Shown here: piece after piece, positions 49,679 to 59,369 of the stretch
How positions within the stretch are numbered: the stretch's first letter is position 1
Layout: the number at the start of each line of letters is the position of its first letter
Translations under genes and position numbers: made by a program
Notes under the pieces: model-generated
Databases searched by the model: none
The model's input: the letters and a program-made list of their open reading frames with translations, nothing else
Told to the model about the DNA's origin: nothing
DNA from: Salibacteraceae bacterium
GTDB taxonomy: Bacteria; Bacteroidota; Bacteroidia; Flavobacteriales_G; Salibacteraceae
Direction of reading: 5' to 3'
Length of the DNA stretch: 64,000 nucleotides
Assembly (NCBI GenBank): GCA_018401875.1
Contig: JAGYJZ010000002.1
Coordinates: 62,001 to 126,000, forward strand

Positions 49679-51910
49679 CTAGCTCATCATTTTGTGGAGT
49701 GCAGAACTGTAGATTTCATGCAAATCTTTCACGGATCCAAAATCAACCGAATTGATCATAAGTTTTGTGCCTTTAGACTTCCCAAGTATTGAAAAGGGTG
49801 TACCTGATTTTTCTACATCTGCCTTGAGTATTGCTAAGTTTGAATCCTCTACCGCGATGACAACACGAGACTGAGATTCACCAAACAAGAATCCATCCAA
49901 ACGACCGTCTGCTTGGATTTTGATATCTACACCTATTGTATTTAAAGTGGTCATCTCAAGTAAAGTTGTAAAAAGTCCACCATCAGAAACGTCATGTGCC
50001 GCTGATATTATTCCTTTTCGGATTAAGTTTAGCAATGTATTCTGAAGCCTTACCTCATCGCGAAGGTCAAATTTTGGAGACTTAGACAGTTCTTCTTTGT
50101 GCCATTGAATGAGATACTGAGAGCTTGAGATATCGTCAGAATGATTTCCGAGTAAAATCAAATTCAACCCTTCCTTTGAAATCGCGAGAGAGGTGATATG
50201 TTCTTTAGAATCTACCAAACCAATCATACCTATAGTTGGTGTTGGAAGCACTGGAACTGTTTTCCCATCGATTGTTGACTGGTTGTAAAAACTTACATTT
50301 CCTCCAGTAACTGGTGTTTCAAATGCTAAACATGCTTTGCTCATTCCTTTGATTGCTCCAACAAATTGCCAATAAGCCTCAGGGTTATAAGGATTACCGA
50401 AGTTGAGGCAATTGGTAATAGCTGCTGGCTTACCACCCGAACATACTATGTTTCTTGCAGCCTCAGCTACTGCAATGGCGCAGCCCTCTTCAGGGTTGGC
50501 ATAAACATATCGTGCATTGCAATCAACAGTGGCAGCAATTGCTTTATCAGTACCTTTTATGCTGATAATACCTGCATCTGTGGGCATATTCGAAGACATA
50601 TTGATAGTGCCTACCATTGAATCATATTGTTCTGTCACCCATCGTTTCGATGCAATATTGACATGACCTATAAGAAAGCGAGCCACTTCTGTCAAGTCTT
50701 TCGGCTCGTTTATTTTACTTTGATCAAAGGCTTGTGCTTTCGCGAAATAAGTTGGTTCAATATATTCTCGCCCATACACAGGGGCTCCTCCACCGAGCAC
50801 TAGAGAATCAGCTGGCGCTTGAGCGACCAACTCATCATTCATGAAGTAGCGCAATTGGTTTCCTTCAGTAACAACACCTATTTCTACGCAGTTTAAATCC
50901 CACTTATCAAATATTCTTAGCACGTCAGCCTCCTTTCCCTTCTTCACCACTACAAGCATTCTTTCTTGAGACTCGCTCAACAAGATTTCGAATGGCAGCA
51001 TATTCTCTTGTCGTGTTGGAACACGATCTAAAAAGATGTCCATTCCGCAGCCACCTTTCGCTGACATTTCGGAGGTAGAGCAAGTAATACCTGCAGCTCC
51101 CATGTCTTGCATGCCTACAATACAATCGGTATCTGCCAATTCTAATGAGGCTTCGAGCAGCAACTTTTCTTGAAAGGGATCTCCAACCTGAACAGATGGC
51201 AAATCATCGGCACTATCATCAGAAAGATCGCCAGAAGCGAATGTGGCACCGTGAATTCCATCCTTTCCGGTGCTTGAACCAACGATGAAAACGGGATTTC
51301 CTGGACCTTCAGAAATAGCTGAAATGGTTTTATTTGTTTCTACAATTCCAATTGACATTGCATTTACGAGAGGATTCTGGTTGTATGATTCGTCAAAATA
51401 CACCTCACCTCCTACCACTGGAATACCGAAACTATTTCCATAATCTCCAATTCCTTTGACAACTCCTTTTAGCAGCCATTTGGTTCTTTCTGAGTTGGGA
51501 TCACCAAAGCGCAGGCTATTTAACTGGCCAACAGGTCTAGCTCCCATGGTAAAGATATCGCGGTTAATTCCTCCGACTCCTGTTGCAGCTCCTTGGTAGG
51601 GCTCAATAGCCGAAGGGTGATTGTGTGATTCGATCTTAAATGCACACGCCAAGCCATCTCCAATATCAACTAAACCCGCATTTTCTTCCCCTGCTTCCGC
51701 CAAAATTGCCGGGCCTTTCTTAGGCAATGTTTTCAGCCAAAGGATACTGTTCTTATAGGAGCAATGTTCAGACCACATCACCGAATAGACAGAAAGTTCA
51801 GTAAAATTTGGTGTTCGACCTAAATATTTTACAATCTGATCATACTCTTCGGGGAGCAGGCCAAGTGTTTTTGCAGTTTCTTGAGGATTGAAGTCTGTTG
51901 GTTGACTCAT
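49679..51910 (-). CDS. purL: Phosphoribosylformylglycinamidine synthase subunit PurL
   Basis: A 743-residue small-type PurL. It turns FGAR into FGAM with ATP in step four of purine synthesis and needs PurS and the glutaminase PurQ as separate partners, which are not in this window. The start has SVMWSEHCSYKNS; SHNHPSAIEPYQGAATGVGG holds the ATP-binding His and Asn; DMGAAGITCSTSEM, GGNVSFYN, and SAAHDVSDGGL follow at the expected places. The length is that of the small (non-fused) enzyme. Monocistronic by context, ended by the palindromic terminator. Confidence 0.96.
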   Translation of the reverse strand: MSQPTDFNPQETAKTLGLLPEEYDQIVKYLGRTPNFTELSVYSVMWSEHCSYKNSILWLKTLPKKGPAILAEAGEENAGLVDIGDGLACAFKIESHNHPSAIEPYQGAATGVGGINRDIFTMGARPVGQLNSLRFGDPNSERTKWLLKGVVKGIGDYGNSFGIPVVGGEVYFDESYNQNPLVNAMSIGIVETNKTISAISEGPGNPVFIVGSSTGKDGIHGATFASGDLSDDSADDLPSVQVGDPFQEKLLLEASLELADTDCIVGMQDMGAAGITCSTSEMSAKGGCGMDIFLDRVPTRQENMLPFEILLSESQERMLVVVKKGKEADVLRIFDKWDLNCVEIGVVTEGNQLRYFMNDELVAQAPADSLVLGGGAPVYGREYIEPTYFAKAQAFDQSKINEPKDLTEVARFLIGHVNIASKRWVTEQYDSMVGTINMSSNMPTDAGIISIKGTDKAIAATVDCNARYVYANPEEGCAIAVAEAARNIVCSGGKPAAITNCLNFGNPYNPEAYWQFVGAIKGMSKACLAFETPVTGGNVSFYNQSTIDGKTVPVLPTPTIGMIGLVDSKEHITSLAISKEGLNLILLGNHSDDISSSQYLIQWHKEELSKSPKFDLRDEVRLQNTLLNLIRKGIISAAHDVSDGGLFTTLLEMTTLNTIGVDIKIQADGRLDGFLFGESQSRVVIAVEDSNLAILKADVEKSGTPFSILGKSKGTKLMINSVDFGSVKDLHEIYSSALHKMMS

Positions 51911-51999
51911 GGTTAAAATTTGAGCGCCAAAATTAACTTTTCAGAACGGGTATTTATTTCAAAAGTCTGATTTGTTATTAAGAAGATTTACTTTGAAGT

Positions 52000-53277
52000 G
52001 TGCAAATTGAAGGAATAGGACTTGGCGTTTTGTGGTACTTGATTCTACTATGGCTTCTTCTGAGGTCGAAGGGTGGGTTTTCAGGTACTCACATCACATC
52101 ATTATTTACCGCTAAGGTATTAGGAACATTTGCTTTACAATGGGTCTTCACCTACTATTATTCTGATAGAACAACCGCTGATATTTATCGCTTTTTTGAT
52201 GACGGCATTATTCTGAATACTGTTTTTCATGATCAACCATTGGACTATTTAAAAATTATTTTCAATACATACACTGAAAAGGATCTCTACCGATCGATGT
52301 ATTTTGAGCAAATGAACGCTTGGATCAAACCGAATGATTCGGCTTTCTACAATGACAATCACTTTCTCATTAAGATAAACTCTGTTTTGGCCTTTGTTAG
52401 TTTTGGATACTATGAAGTGCATGGAATCGTTTTCAGCTTTCTTTCTTTCTTTGGCATGAAATGGTGCGCAGAATCATTGGTTAAAGAGGAAAGCGATCAA
52501 AATCTTGCCCTTACCCTTGCAGTGCTTTTTCCATCGAGTTTGTTATGGATGTCCGGTGGGTTAAAAGAAACACTATTAATTTTCGGCATTGGGGCTTTCG
52601 TGAAAGTCAATTTCGCATATTTCAACTTCAAGTTCCGCACATTTCTATTGGCTGCATCTGCCATGTTGGTGCTTAGTTCAGTAAAGATCTATTTCGCTGC
52701 TGCGCTCATACCCGCGTACATTGCATATGCATTCGCACAAAAAAGGAAACTGAGTGTCACTTTACAATTTTCAGTTTGGCTTCTAATTGTAATTGCTGGG
52801 TTTGGAATCACGTACCTCCAAGGGTTTGATATTGCTGAATATATTATCAGAAAACAGCATGATTTCTTGAATCACGTTCAGGTAATCAAACCTGGAAGTG
52901 CTTTTGATATGAATTATCTGCATGAAGGACTGTTGTCAATCCTTGTGGCCATTCCTCAGGCTTTGGCCAACGTATTATTAAGGCCGTATATATATGAGGT
53001 AAGTTCTGTGCAAGAGGTTCTCATGATTCTGGAAAACCTCATCATTGCATTAGTGCTTTCAGCCTTTGTTGTGCGTTCTATTAAATTAAAAAGCATGTCA
53101 CGAATTCAACTTTGGATTTTGCTATTTATACTTCCTATATTCATCTTAACAGGCATGTTAACTCCCGTTTTCGGAGCAATCATGAGGTACAGGGCTCCAG
53201 CTATTGTCTTAGTAATGATCATATCAGCACCTTATATTCAGTATTTTATTAATCAAATCACTCCTTTTAAAAAATGA
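52000..53277 (+). CDS. Polytopic membrane protein of unknown function (paralogue of the 12.7-kb gene)
   Basis: A 425-residue integral membrane protein with about ten hydrophobic helices and a GTG start at 52000. Landmarks match the protein at 12660-13982 in order and spacing: YYSDRTTADIYRFFDDG against YYQGGDTIAYYQ, PSSLLWMSGGLKET against PSVLFWGTGISKDT, and TPVFGAIMRYRAP against TPNYGAMIRFKIP. The large loop after TM3 faces outward by the positive-inside rule. No known motif was found; a GT-C-like or polymerase-like role is only a guess. It overlaps the amidohydrolase gene by 4 nt (ATGA). Confidence 0.75.
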   Translation: MQIEGIGLGVLWYLILLWLLLRSKGGFSGTHITSLFTAKVLGTFALQWVFTYYYSDRTTADIYRFFDDGIILNTVFHDQPLDYLKIIFNTYTEKDLYRSMYFEQMNAWIKPNDSAFYNDNHFLIKINSVLAFVSFGYYEVHGIVFSFLSFFGMKWCAESLVKEESDQNLALTLAVLFPSSLLWMSGGLKETLLIFGIGAFVKVNFAYFNFKFRTFLLAASAMLVLSSVKIYFAAALIPAYIAYAFAQKRKLSVTLQFSVWLLIVIAGFGITYLQGFDIAEYIIRKQHDFLNHVQVIKPGSAFDMNYLHEGLLSILVAIPQALANVLLRPYIYEVSSVQEVLMILENLIIALVLSAFVVRSIKLKSMSRIQLWILLFILPIFILTGMLTPVFGAIMRYRAPAIVLVMIISAPYIQYFINQITPFKK

Positions 53278-54896
53278 GAATTCATCATATTATAATCGCA
53301 TTCATCTTTTTTCAAAGTTGCACACCCAACCAACAAGCAGACCTGATTATTCACAATGCAACCATCTTCACCGTTGATGATGCTTTTAGCACTGCAGAAG
53401 CGATGGCAGTTATGGATGGAAAAATAGTTGCGATTGGAGCAGAACACGAAATATTAAATGCTTACACCAGCAAGAATAAAGTTGATGCTGCTCAGCAATT
53501 CATTTATCCAGGATTCATTGATGCCCATTCTCATTTTCTCGGTTATGGAATCGAGAAACAACAATTAGACCTGACAAACACTAAGTCTTTTGAAGAGGTT
53601 ATTACAAGAATTAGAGTATATATTGAAACTCATAATGACGAATGGATTCGTGGTCGAGGGTGGGATCAAAATGATTGGGCAACAAAGGAATTTCCAACGA
53701 ACGATTCAATAAACAAGCTATTTCCCGATCATTACTTCGTATTAAAGCGTATTGACGGTCATGCCGTTTTGGTCAGCGATAATGTTCTGAACCTTGCAGG
53801 CGTTGACAATTTGAGTAAGATTAACGGTGGCGAAGTTGTTCTAAAAGATGGAAAGCCTACTGGACTCTTAATTGATGAGGCCGAACGCTTACTGAATAGT
53901 GTGATTCCAGACTATACTGAGGATTTCAAACTAAACGCACTCAAAATTGCTCAAGCCGACTGCTTTGCTCGAGGACTCACTACTGTATGTGACGCGGGGC
54001 TTTCAAAAGAAGACATTGATTTAATCAATACCTGTCATGACTCATTTTTAAAAATGCGCGTTTATGCCATGTACAGTGCCCAAAATGATTTGATTAACAA
54101 TTTGACCGAAATTGGATATAAGACAGAACGGCTCACAGCGCAATCCATAAAGCTTTATGCAGACGGTGCTCTTGGTTCGCGCGGTGCAGCACTTTTACAA
54201 CCCTATTCTGACGACACGCTAAACTCAGGTCTATTAATAACGCGAGAAGATTCGATCATTAAATGGGCGAAAGCTTGCTACGGAAGCGGTTTCCAATTGA
54301 ACGTGCATTGCATTGGTGATAGAGCAAACCGAATCACGCTCAAGGCGATGGGCAAAGTATTGCAGACTACTAATGATAGGCGCTGGAGAATTGAGCATGC
54401 TCAAGTTGTGCATGAAGAAGATCGAGGCATGTTTGCCGATTACACAATTCTACCTTCCATGCAACCGACACACGCAACATCTGACATGTATTGGGCTGAA
54501 GAAAGGCTTGGTGAAGGCCGGATGAACCGCGCGTATGCACTTAAAAGTATGATGAGCCAAAACGGAATTATTGCCTTAGGCACAGATTTTCCGGTAGAAA
54601 ACATTTCACCTTTTGAAACTTTTTACACAGCCATCGTAAGAAGAGACAGTTTGGGATATCCCGAGGCGGGTTTTGCGATGCACGAAGCGCTTTCAAGGCA
54701 AGAAGCGTTGAGGGGCATCACCATTTGGCCTGCAGTTGCTAATTTTGAAGATTCCCTAAAAGGAAGTTTAGAAGTTGGGAAGTACGCAGACTTTGTGCTT
54801 GCAGATCGTGATTTAATGAATATTTCACAAGAAACAATCAGATATATAAAGGTTTTAAAAACTTGGGTGAATGGTGAGCTGGTTTATACGAGGTAG
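53274..54896 (+). CDS. YtcJ-like amidohydrolase, probable lipoprotein
   Basis: A 540-residue metal-dependent hydrolase. The N-terminus MRIHHIIIAFIFFQSC ends in a lipobox-like Cys, so it is probably an outer- or inner-membrane lipoprotein. The amidohydrolase barrel shows IHNATIFTVDDAF, DAHSHFLGYG (first metal His pair), LNVHCIGDRAN, RIEHAQVV and ALGTDFPVE (final Asp) of the YtcJ/amidohydrolase 3 family, with the composite domain ending at GKYADFVLADRDLM. The substrate is an amide or urea-type compound that cannot be named. It is second in a coupled run: membrane protein, amidohydrolase, CAP protein (26-nt overlap). Confidence 0.85.
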   Translation: MRIHHIIIAFIFFQSCTPNQQADLIIHNATIFTVDDAFSTAEAMAVMDGKIVAIGAEHEILNAYTSKNKVDAAQQFIYPGFIDAHSHFLGYGIEKQQLDLTNTKSFEEVITRIRVYIETHNDEWIRGRGWDQNDWATKEFPTNDSINKLFPDHYFVLKRIDGHAVLVSDNVLNLAGVDNLSKINGGEVVLKDGKPTGLLIDEAERLLNSVIPDYTEDFKLNALKIAQADCFARGLTTVCDAGLSKEDIDLINTCHDSFLKMRVYAMYSAQNDLINNLTEIGYKTERLTAQSIKLYADGALGSRGAALLQPYSDDTLNSGLLITREDSIIKWAKACYGSGFQLNVHCIGDRANRITLKAMGKVLQTTNDRRWRIEHAQVVHEEDRGMFADYTILPSMQPTHATSDMYWAEERLGEGRMNRAYALKSMMSQNGIIALGTDFPVENISPFETFYTAIVRRDSLGYPEAGFAMHEALSRQEALRGITIWPAVANFEDSLKGSLEVGKYADFVLADRDLMNISQETIRYIKVLKTWVNGELVYTR

Positions 54897-55536
54897 ATTT
54901 TTTTTAGTTGTAGTGATTGCACTTTCAATCACTGCTTCATCCATAGCGCAGGAAAGCGATTTATTTAAACTTTGGCCAGACACCACTTTAGCGAAAGCAA
55001 ATTCTGCTGCCTATGTTGACTACCTTTCGGAAACAGAGAAAGAGTCTATCTTCTACATGAATCTATTGAGGATAAATCCCCCCCTTTTTGTAGAAACCTA
55101 TTTCAATGACTACTTGAAAGAAAAGGATGTGAAAAAAGATAAGTTGGTGAAAGACCTCATAAAGGAACTCGAGAAAACTAGAAAAATGGAGCCCTTAAAT
55201 CCCAATGAGAAACTCACCGAATTTGCACGTGCTCATGCAAAAGACATGGGAGAATCGGGCAGAACCGGTCACAACTCATCCAGCGGCAAATCATTCAGAG
55301 AGCGTATTTCTGAGCTTGAACACCACTTTTCAGCCATCAATGAGAATTGCAACTATGGAAATGAAGATGCTGTGGATGCGTTGATAGACTTATTGATTGA
55401 TAGAAATGTACCCAATTTCGGACATCGAAGAAACATTCTTGACCCAGAGATGCGTCTAATTGGCGTAGCATTAGAGCCTCACAAGCGATGGAGATACAAC
55501 TATGTTCAGGACTTTGGAATCGCCAAAGAAAAATAG
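54871..55536 (+). CDS. Exported CAP-domain (SCP/PR-1-like) protein
   Basis: A 221-residue protein. The start lies in the end of the amidohydrolase gene (26-nt overlap) and gives a signal peptide FFLVVVIALSITASSIAQ after a short basic leader. The mature part has a lysine-rich helical insert and then a CAP domain: NEKLTEFARAHAKDMGESG, TGHNSSSGKSF, ENCNYG and GHRRNILDPEMRLIGVAL, with the conserved His and Glu of the putative cleft. Bacterial CAP proteins are secreted, some being proteases or lipid-binding; the role here is unknown. Confidence 0.85.
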   Translation: MVSWFIRGRFFLVVVIALSITASSIAQESDLFKLWPDTTLAKANSAAYVDYLSETEKESIFYMNLLRINPPLFVETYFNDYLKEKDVKKDKLVKDLIKELEKTRKMEPLNPNEKLTEFARAHAKDMGESGRTGHNSSSGKSFRERISELEHHFSAINENCNYGNEDAVDALIDLLIDRNVPNFGHRRNILDPEMRLIGVALEPHKRWRYNYVQDFGIAKEK

Positions 55537-55594
55537 TTCTTGTATCTGACCTTGTCAGCGGTTAAATTTGGTTCCTAACCAATTTTCGTTGACC

Positions 55595-57355
55595 ATGGAA
55601 GTAAGCAGATTATTCGAGATACCTTATTATCAATTAAAGCACTTTCCTCAAGAGGATGCGCTAGCGGCTAAAGTTGACGGAAATTGGATTAAAACCTCTA
55701 CTAAAAGCTTTATCGACCAAGGAATGATGGTGAGCAAAGCCCTTGCGGCTTTCGGTATAAAACCAGATGATAAAGTTGCGATTATTGCCAACAATCGACC
55801 CGAATGGAACATCGTAGATATAGGCATTCAAATGTGCGGTGCGATCAGCGTTCCTATTTATCCTACCATCGCACCAAAGGATTACGAATACATTTTTAAT
55901 GATGCAAGCGTAAAAGTTTGTTTTGTAAGCACGGATGATCTGCTCGCCAAAGTAAATGAGATCAAACCCAATGTGCCAAGTCTTCAATTGATTGTTTCAT
56001 TTGAACATATCGAGGGCGTTGAGCATTTTTCAGCGTTTAAGCAACGCGGTGAAAACACCCCAACAGAAAAGATTGAAGCGCGAAAAGCGGCTATCAAATC
56101 AAGCGACTTAGCCACGCTTATCTATACGAGTGGCACTACTGGAAACCCAAAAGGTGTGATGCTTTCTCACAACAACATTGTTTCCAATGTGATCGGAAGT
56201 CGCGAGCGCATTCCGTGCAATGAAAACGCAAAGGCTGTGAGTTTTCTTCCGCTTTGCCATATTTATGAACGCATGGTTCTATACCTTTTTATGTATACTG
56301 GTGTTTCGGTTTATTATGCCGAATCGATGGACACGATAGGCGATAACATTCGCGAGGTGAAGCCTCAGGTTTTCACTGCTGTACCGCGGTTATTAGAGAA
56401 AGTTTTTGACCGCATCATGGCGAAAGGTTCAGAACTTACAGGTATTAAACGTGCGTTGTTCTTTTGGGCCGTAGGATTGGCTGAAGATTGGAAACCATAT
56501 GGCGAAAATGGTGCTTGGTACGAATTCAAGCTCAGCATTGCCAACAAACTCATATTTAATAAATGGAGGGAAGCGCTTGGTGGCAACGTTGAAGTGATTG
56601 CAAGTGGAAGTGCTGCGCTGCAACCCCGACTAGCTTCGATATTTTGTGCCGCAAAAATTCCAATATTGGAAGGTTATGGGCTAACAGAAACCTCACCTGT
56701 TGCATCGGTTAATTCTTTCGTAAACCGTGGCTTTATGCTTGGCACAACAGGACGAAAGCTCAACAATGTAGATGTAAAAATTGCCGAAGACGGTGAAATA
56801 TTAATCAAAGGTCCCAACGTAATGATGGGATATTACAATCAAGAAGAATTGACGCGAGAAGTGCTTTCGAGCGATGGTTGGTTCAAGACTGGAGATATTG
56901 GCGAGTTGGTGGATGGTCAATATTTGAAGATTACTGACCGCAAAAAGGAAATCTTTAAAACTTCAGGCGGCAAATATGTTGCCCCGCAGCCGATGGAAAA
57001 CAACTTTAAAGCCTCGCGATTCATTGATCAAATTATGGTTATTGGCGAAAACCAAAAGCATCCTGCAGCACTCGTTGTTCCTGACTTGGCTTTTTGCACA
57101 GATTGGTGTAAGATCAAGGGATATGCATGCTCTAATTATACTGACTTAGCCACAAATGAAAAGGTGAAAGACAGAATTTGGGAAGAAATTGAGTCCCTGA
57201 ATGAAGAGTATGGAAAGTTTGAACAAGTCAAAAAAATTGAGCTTTGCGATGCTCCGTGGGCGATAGATACAGGCGAACTTACGCCATCACTAAAATTGAA
57301 AAGGAAGTTTATAATGTCCAAATATGCTCACTTGGTTGAGAAGATTTACAGCTAG
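55595..57355 (+). CDS. fadD: Long-chain fatty acid--CoA ligase
   Basis: A 586-residue adenylate-forming enzyme, taking the ATG at 55595; a TTG nine codons upstream is the alternative. It activates fatty acids with ATP and CoA. P-loop YTSGTTGNPKG, SFLPLCHIYERM, EGYGLTETSPVASV, DGWFKTGDIGE and ITDRKKEIFKTSGGKY (C-terminal hinge and catalytic Lys region) are all present. The long form of about 590 residues matches Bacteroidota FACLs rather than E. coli FadD, so the symbol is by function only. It stands 58 nt after the CAP gene and just ahead of the outer-membrane protein gene. Confidence 0.88.
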   Translation: MEVSRLFEIPYYQLKHFPQEDALAAKVDGNWIKTSTKSFIDQGMMVSKALAAFGIKPDDKVAIIANNRPEWNIVDIGIQMCGAISVPIYPTIAPKDYEYIFNDASVKVCFVSTDDLLAKVNEIKPNVPSLQLIVSFEHIEGVEHFSAFKQRGENTPTEKIEARKAAIKSSDLATLIYTSGTTGNPKGVMLSHNNIVSNVIGSRERIPCNENAKAVSFLPLCHIYERMVLYLFMYTGVSVYYAESMDTIGDNIREVKPQVFTAVPRLLEKVFDRIMAKGSELTGIKRALFFWAVGLAEDWKPYGENGAWYEFKLSIANKLIFNKWREALGGNVEVIASGSAALQPRLASIFCAAKIPILEGYGLTETSPVASVNSFVNRGFMLGTTGRKLNNVDVKIAEDGEILIKGPNVMMGYYNQEELTREVLSSDGWFKTGDIGELVDGQYLKITDRKKEIFKTSGGKYVAPQPMENNFKASRFIDQIMVIGENQKHPAALVVPDLAFCTDWCKIKGYACSNYTDLATNEKVKDRIWEEIESLNEEYGKFEQVKKIELCDAPWAIDTGELTPSLKLKRKFIMSKYAHLVEKIYS

Positions 57356-57368
57356 TCATTCTCTTTCT

Positions 57369-57971
57369 ATGGGTGCAGCAGGTCGAATTCTGGCACCTCT
57401 TTTATTATTTGCATTCACATGCAGTGCTCAAGAGCAAGCTTCTGAGTCGAACAGATTTATCAACGCGAGCGGTGGATTTGGAAATGTCTATGGTGGATTT
57501 GGAACAAATGTAGAAGTCGGTTCAGGACATGTGGCTGTATTTGGGACCTGTGGCTATGCTACTGACCGTGTTGTTGACACGATTCGCTTAAACGCCACGG
57601 TCAACTATCAGGCAGGCATTCGATACTATTTCAACGTTGGTAGTGAGGTTCTGTATCCAAGAATTGGCATAGGGTATGGCTGGGTCACGAATTATTACAA
57701 TGTAAAAATTGGAAACAACAATTACGATCAAAATGTGCACGGGATAAATGCACACATCGGCACCCAAGTATATTCACCCGAAGGATTCATTTTTAGTTTT
57801 GACTTGAACTTTGCGAGTAAGTATGCCATTTCGATGGCGTCAAGGCATCCGTTTTTCTACACCATTTACATCCGACCCAATATTGGGATTGGATATGATC
57901 TAACGCGACTTTTTGGTCGATCGCAACGAAAAACGCTCATCAAAAATAAGGCGATCAACCCTTTTGAATAA
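57369..57971 (+). CDS. Small outer-membrane beta-barrel protein
   Basis: A 200-residue protein from the ATG at 57369; the frame runs further up into the ligase gene but those residues are not signal-like. Signal peptide GRILAPLLLFAFTCSAQ. The mature protein has about eight amphipathic strands rich in Gly and aromatics (GGFGNVYGGFG, YPRIGIGYGW, IGIGYDLTRLFG), as in small OmpW/OmpX-like barrels of Bacteroidota. Function unknown. The 3' end overlaps the convergent receiver-domain gene by 17 nt. Confidence 0.65.
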   Translation: MGAAGRILAPLLLFAFTCSAQEQASESNRFINASGGFGNVYGGFGTNVEVGSGHVAVFGTCGYATDRVVDTIRLNATVNYQAGIRYYFNVGSEVLYPRIGIGYGWVTNYYNVKIGNNNYDQNVHGINAHIGTQVYSPEGFIFSFDLNFASKYAISMASRHPFFYTIYIRPNIGIGYDLTRLFGRSQRKTLIKNKAINPFE

Positions 57972-58449
57972 AAAGATAGATAGCGAGGATAAAAAACAGG
58001 ACCAATGCGATGAGACCAATAACTCCAAAAACTGACAACCGTCTTGACTCCGAAACACTCGAGACTTGTTTCTTGGATAAAATGCCTTCAATGACTTGTA
58101 TTAAGTCATAAAGACTTTCATTCGATTTAGGCACAAATTTCTCGATGCCCATTTTCATAACTTCTTCCTTTTCTTGCTCATCCGTAATGGAAGAAAGTAA
58201 AATTACACTTGGACGAAACTCCATAGAGTTAATGACGTCCATGACGTCTTTTGCCGAGAGGTCGTTTTCCAAGTAATAATCGAGCACTACAATTGATGGC
58301 TTGAGTCGTTTGATAGACTCTATGGCTCGTGCTCCTGAATTCTCCACGTAAACCTTGGCGTCACCGAGATTTGTTTTTAAATAGTGCGTAACCAACAGTG
58401 AAAACGTTTCATTGTCTTCAATAATGATTATGTTTTTCGATTTTGACAT
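57955..58449 (-). CDS. Receiver-domain protein with C-terminal membrane anchor
   Basis: A 164-residue protein. Residues 5-125 are a response-regulator receiver domain with acidic pair E11/D12, phospho-acceptor D57 in VVLDYYL, Ser86/87 and Lys108 in KFVPKS. Instead of a DNA-binding or enzyme output domain there is a 15-residue linker and one hydrophobic helix (about 139-161, VFGVIGLIALVLFFILAIYLF) with a positive end. The product should be tethered to the inner membrane by its tail with the receiver in the cytoplasm. No kinase gene is near. It precedes ppx on the same strand order (ppk1, ppx, then this gene 14 nt later), so it is probably co-transcribed with polyphosphate metabolism. Confidence 0.8.
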   Translation of the reverse strand: MSKSKNIIIIEDNETFSLLVTHYLKTNLGDAKVYVENSGARAIESIKRLKPSIVVLDYYLENDLSAKDVMDVINSMEFRPSVILLSSITDEQEKEEVMKMGIEKFVPKSNESLYDLIQVIEGILSKKQVSSVSESRRLSVFGVIGLIALVLFFILAIYLFIQKG

Positions 58450-58463
58450 TGCTTGGGTGCAAT

Positions 58464-59369
58464 TTACAAAAAAGCATCCTCAAGTTTGTGTTCTTTATAG
58501 AGCATCTTGATCACTCCATCTGACACTCCAATCTTCGGAATAAAAGCGCTCTGCGCCTTACTCCATCGCATGATGCTGGTGAAGATTTTCCCTGCTGGCA
58601 CGATTACATCTGCTCGATCAGGATTTAGGTATAGGTCTTGAATACGCTCGTCAGTAGTCATTCCTTTGAGCCGTTTATACAGTGTGTACAGTTCGTCATA
58701 AGACACTGCCTCACCGTATTCCTTCATGAGCAACTTGCAGTATTTATTGATGTTTCCTCCCGATCCGATGATCGCGATTTCTTTATCAACGCTCGTTTGC
58801 AGATCTTTCACCCATTCTTTCATTTCGTCCCAATCTGCATCAGGAACCATACCGAGGAGCAAGCGAATAGAGCCAATATTAAAAGAGCGTGAAGTGACGG
58901 CTTGATGATTATTAAACAACGTGAGCTCTGTGCTTCCACCGCCCACATCCATGTAGAGGTAGGTTTTGTTGCTATCCATATTCTCTCTAAGTCCATTGGC
59001 ATAAACCACTTCAGCCTCTTCCTTTCCCGTTACAATTTCAATTTTAATTCCAGTAGCTGTATATACTTTATCAACCACCTCTATCCCATTTTCAGCCTCT
59101 CTAAATGCCGATGTTGCTAAAGCTCTTACTTTTTGAGGTCGGTAAACGTTCAGTAAATGCTTAAACGCCTGCATTGTATCGAGAAAATCTTTGACTTTGT
59201 CGTCTGGAAATTGATGCTTCAAAAACGCATCTGCACCCAGTCGTATCGGAACTCGAATGAGGGATTGTTTTTTGAATGTAACCTTGGTTCCATCTTCAAA
59301 CACGTTGCTCACCAAAAGCCGAACAGCGTTAGAACCTATATCTATTGCTGCGAATTGGTAAACGTTCAT
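58464..59369 (-). CDS. ppx: Exopolyphosphatase / Ppx-GppA family phosphatase
   Basis: A 301-residue protein of the ASKHA fold. AAIDIGSNAVRLLV is the phosphate-1 motif, ALATSAFREAENG the adenosine-side helix, MDVGGGSTELTLF the phosphate-2 motif and GSGGNINKY the third loop. The length is that of the short single-module Ppx/GppA of Bacteroidota, lacking the C-terminal HD domain of E. coli Ppx. The substrate is polyphosphate or pppGpp; pairing with ppk1 (ATGA overlap) favours polyphosphate. Confidence 0.9.
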   Translation of the reverse strand: MNVYQFAAIDIGSNAVRLLVSNVFEDGTKVTFKKQSLIRVPIRLGADAFLKHQFPDDKVKDFLDTMQAFKHLLNVYRPQKVRALATSAFREAENGIEVVDKVYTATGIKIEIVTGKEEAEVVYANGLRENMDSNKTYLYMDVGGGSTELTLFNNHQAVTSRSFNIGSIRLLLGMVPDADWDEMKEWVKDLQTSVDKEIAIIGSGGNINKYCKLLMKEYGEAVSYDELYTLYKRLKGMTTDERIQDLYLNPDRADVIVPAGKIFTSIMRWSKAQSAFIPKIGVSDGVIKMLYKEHKLEDAFL

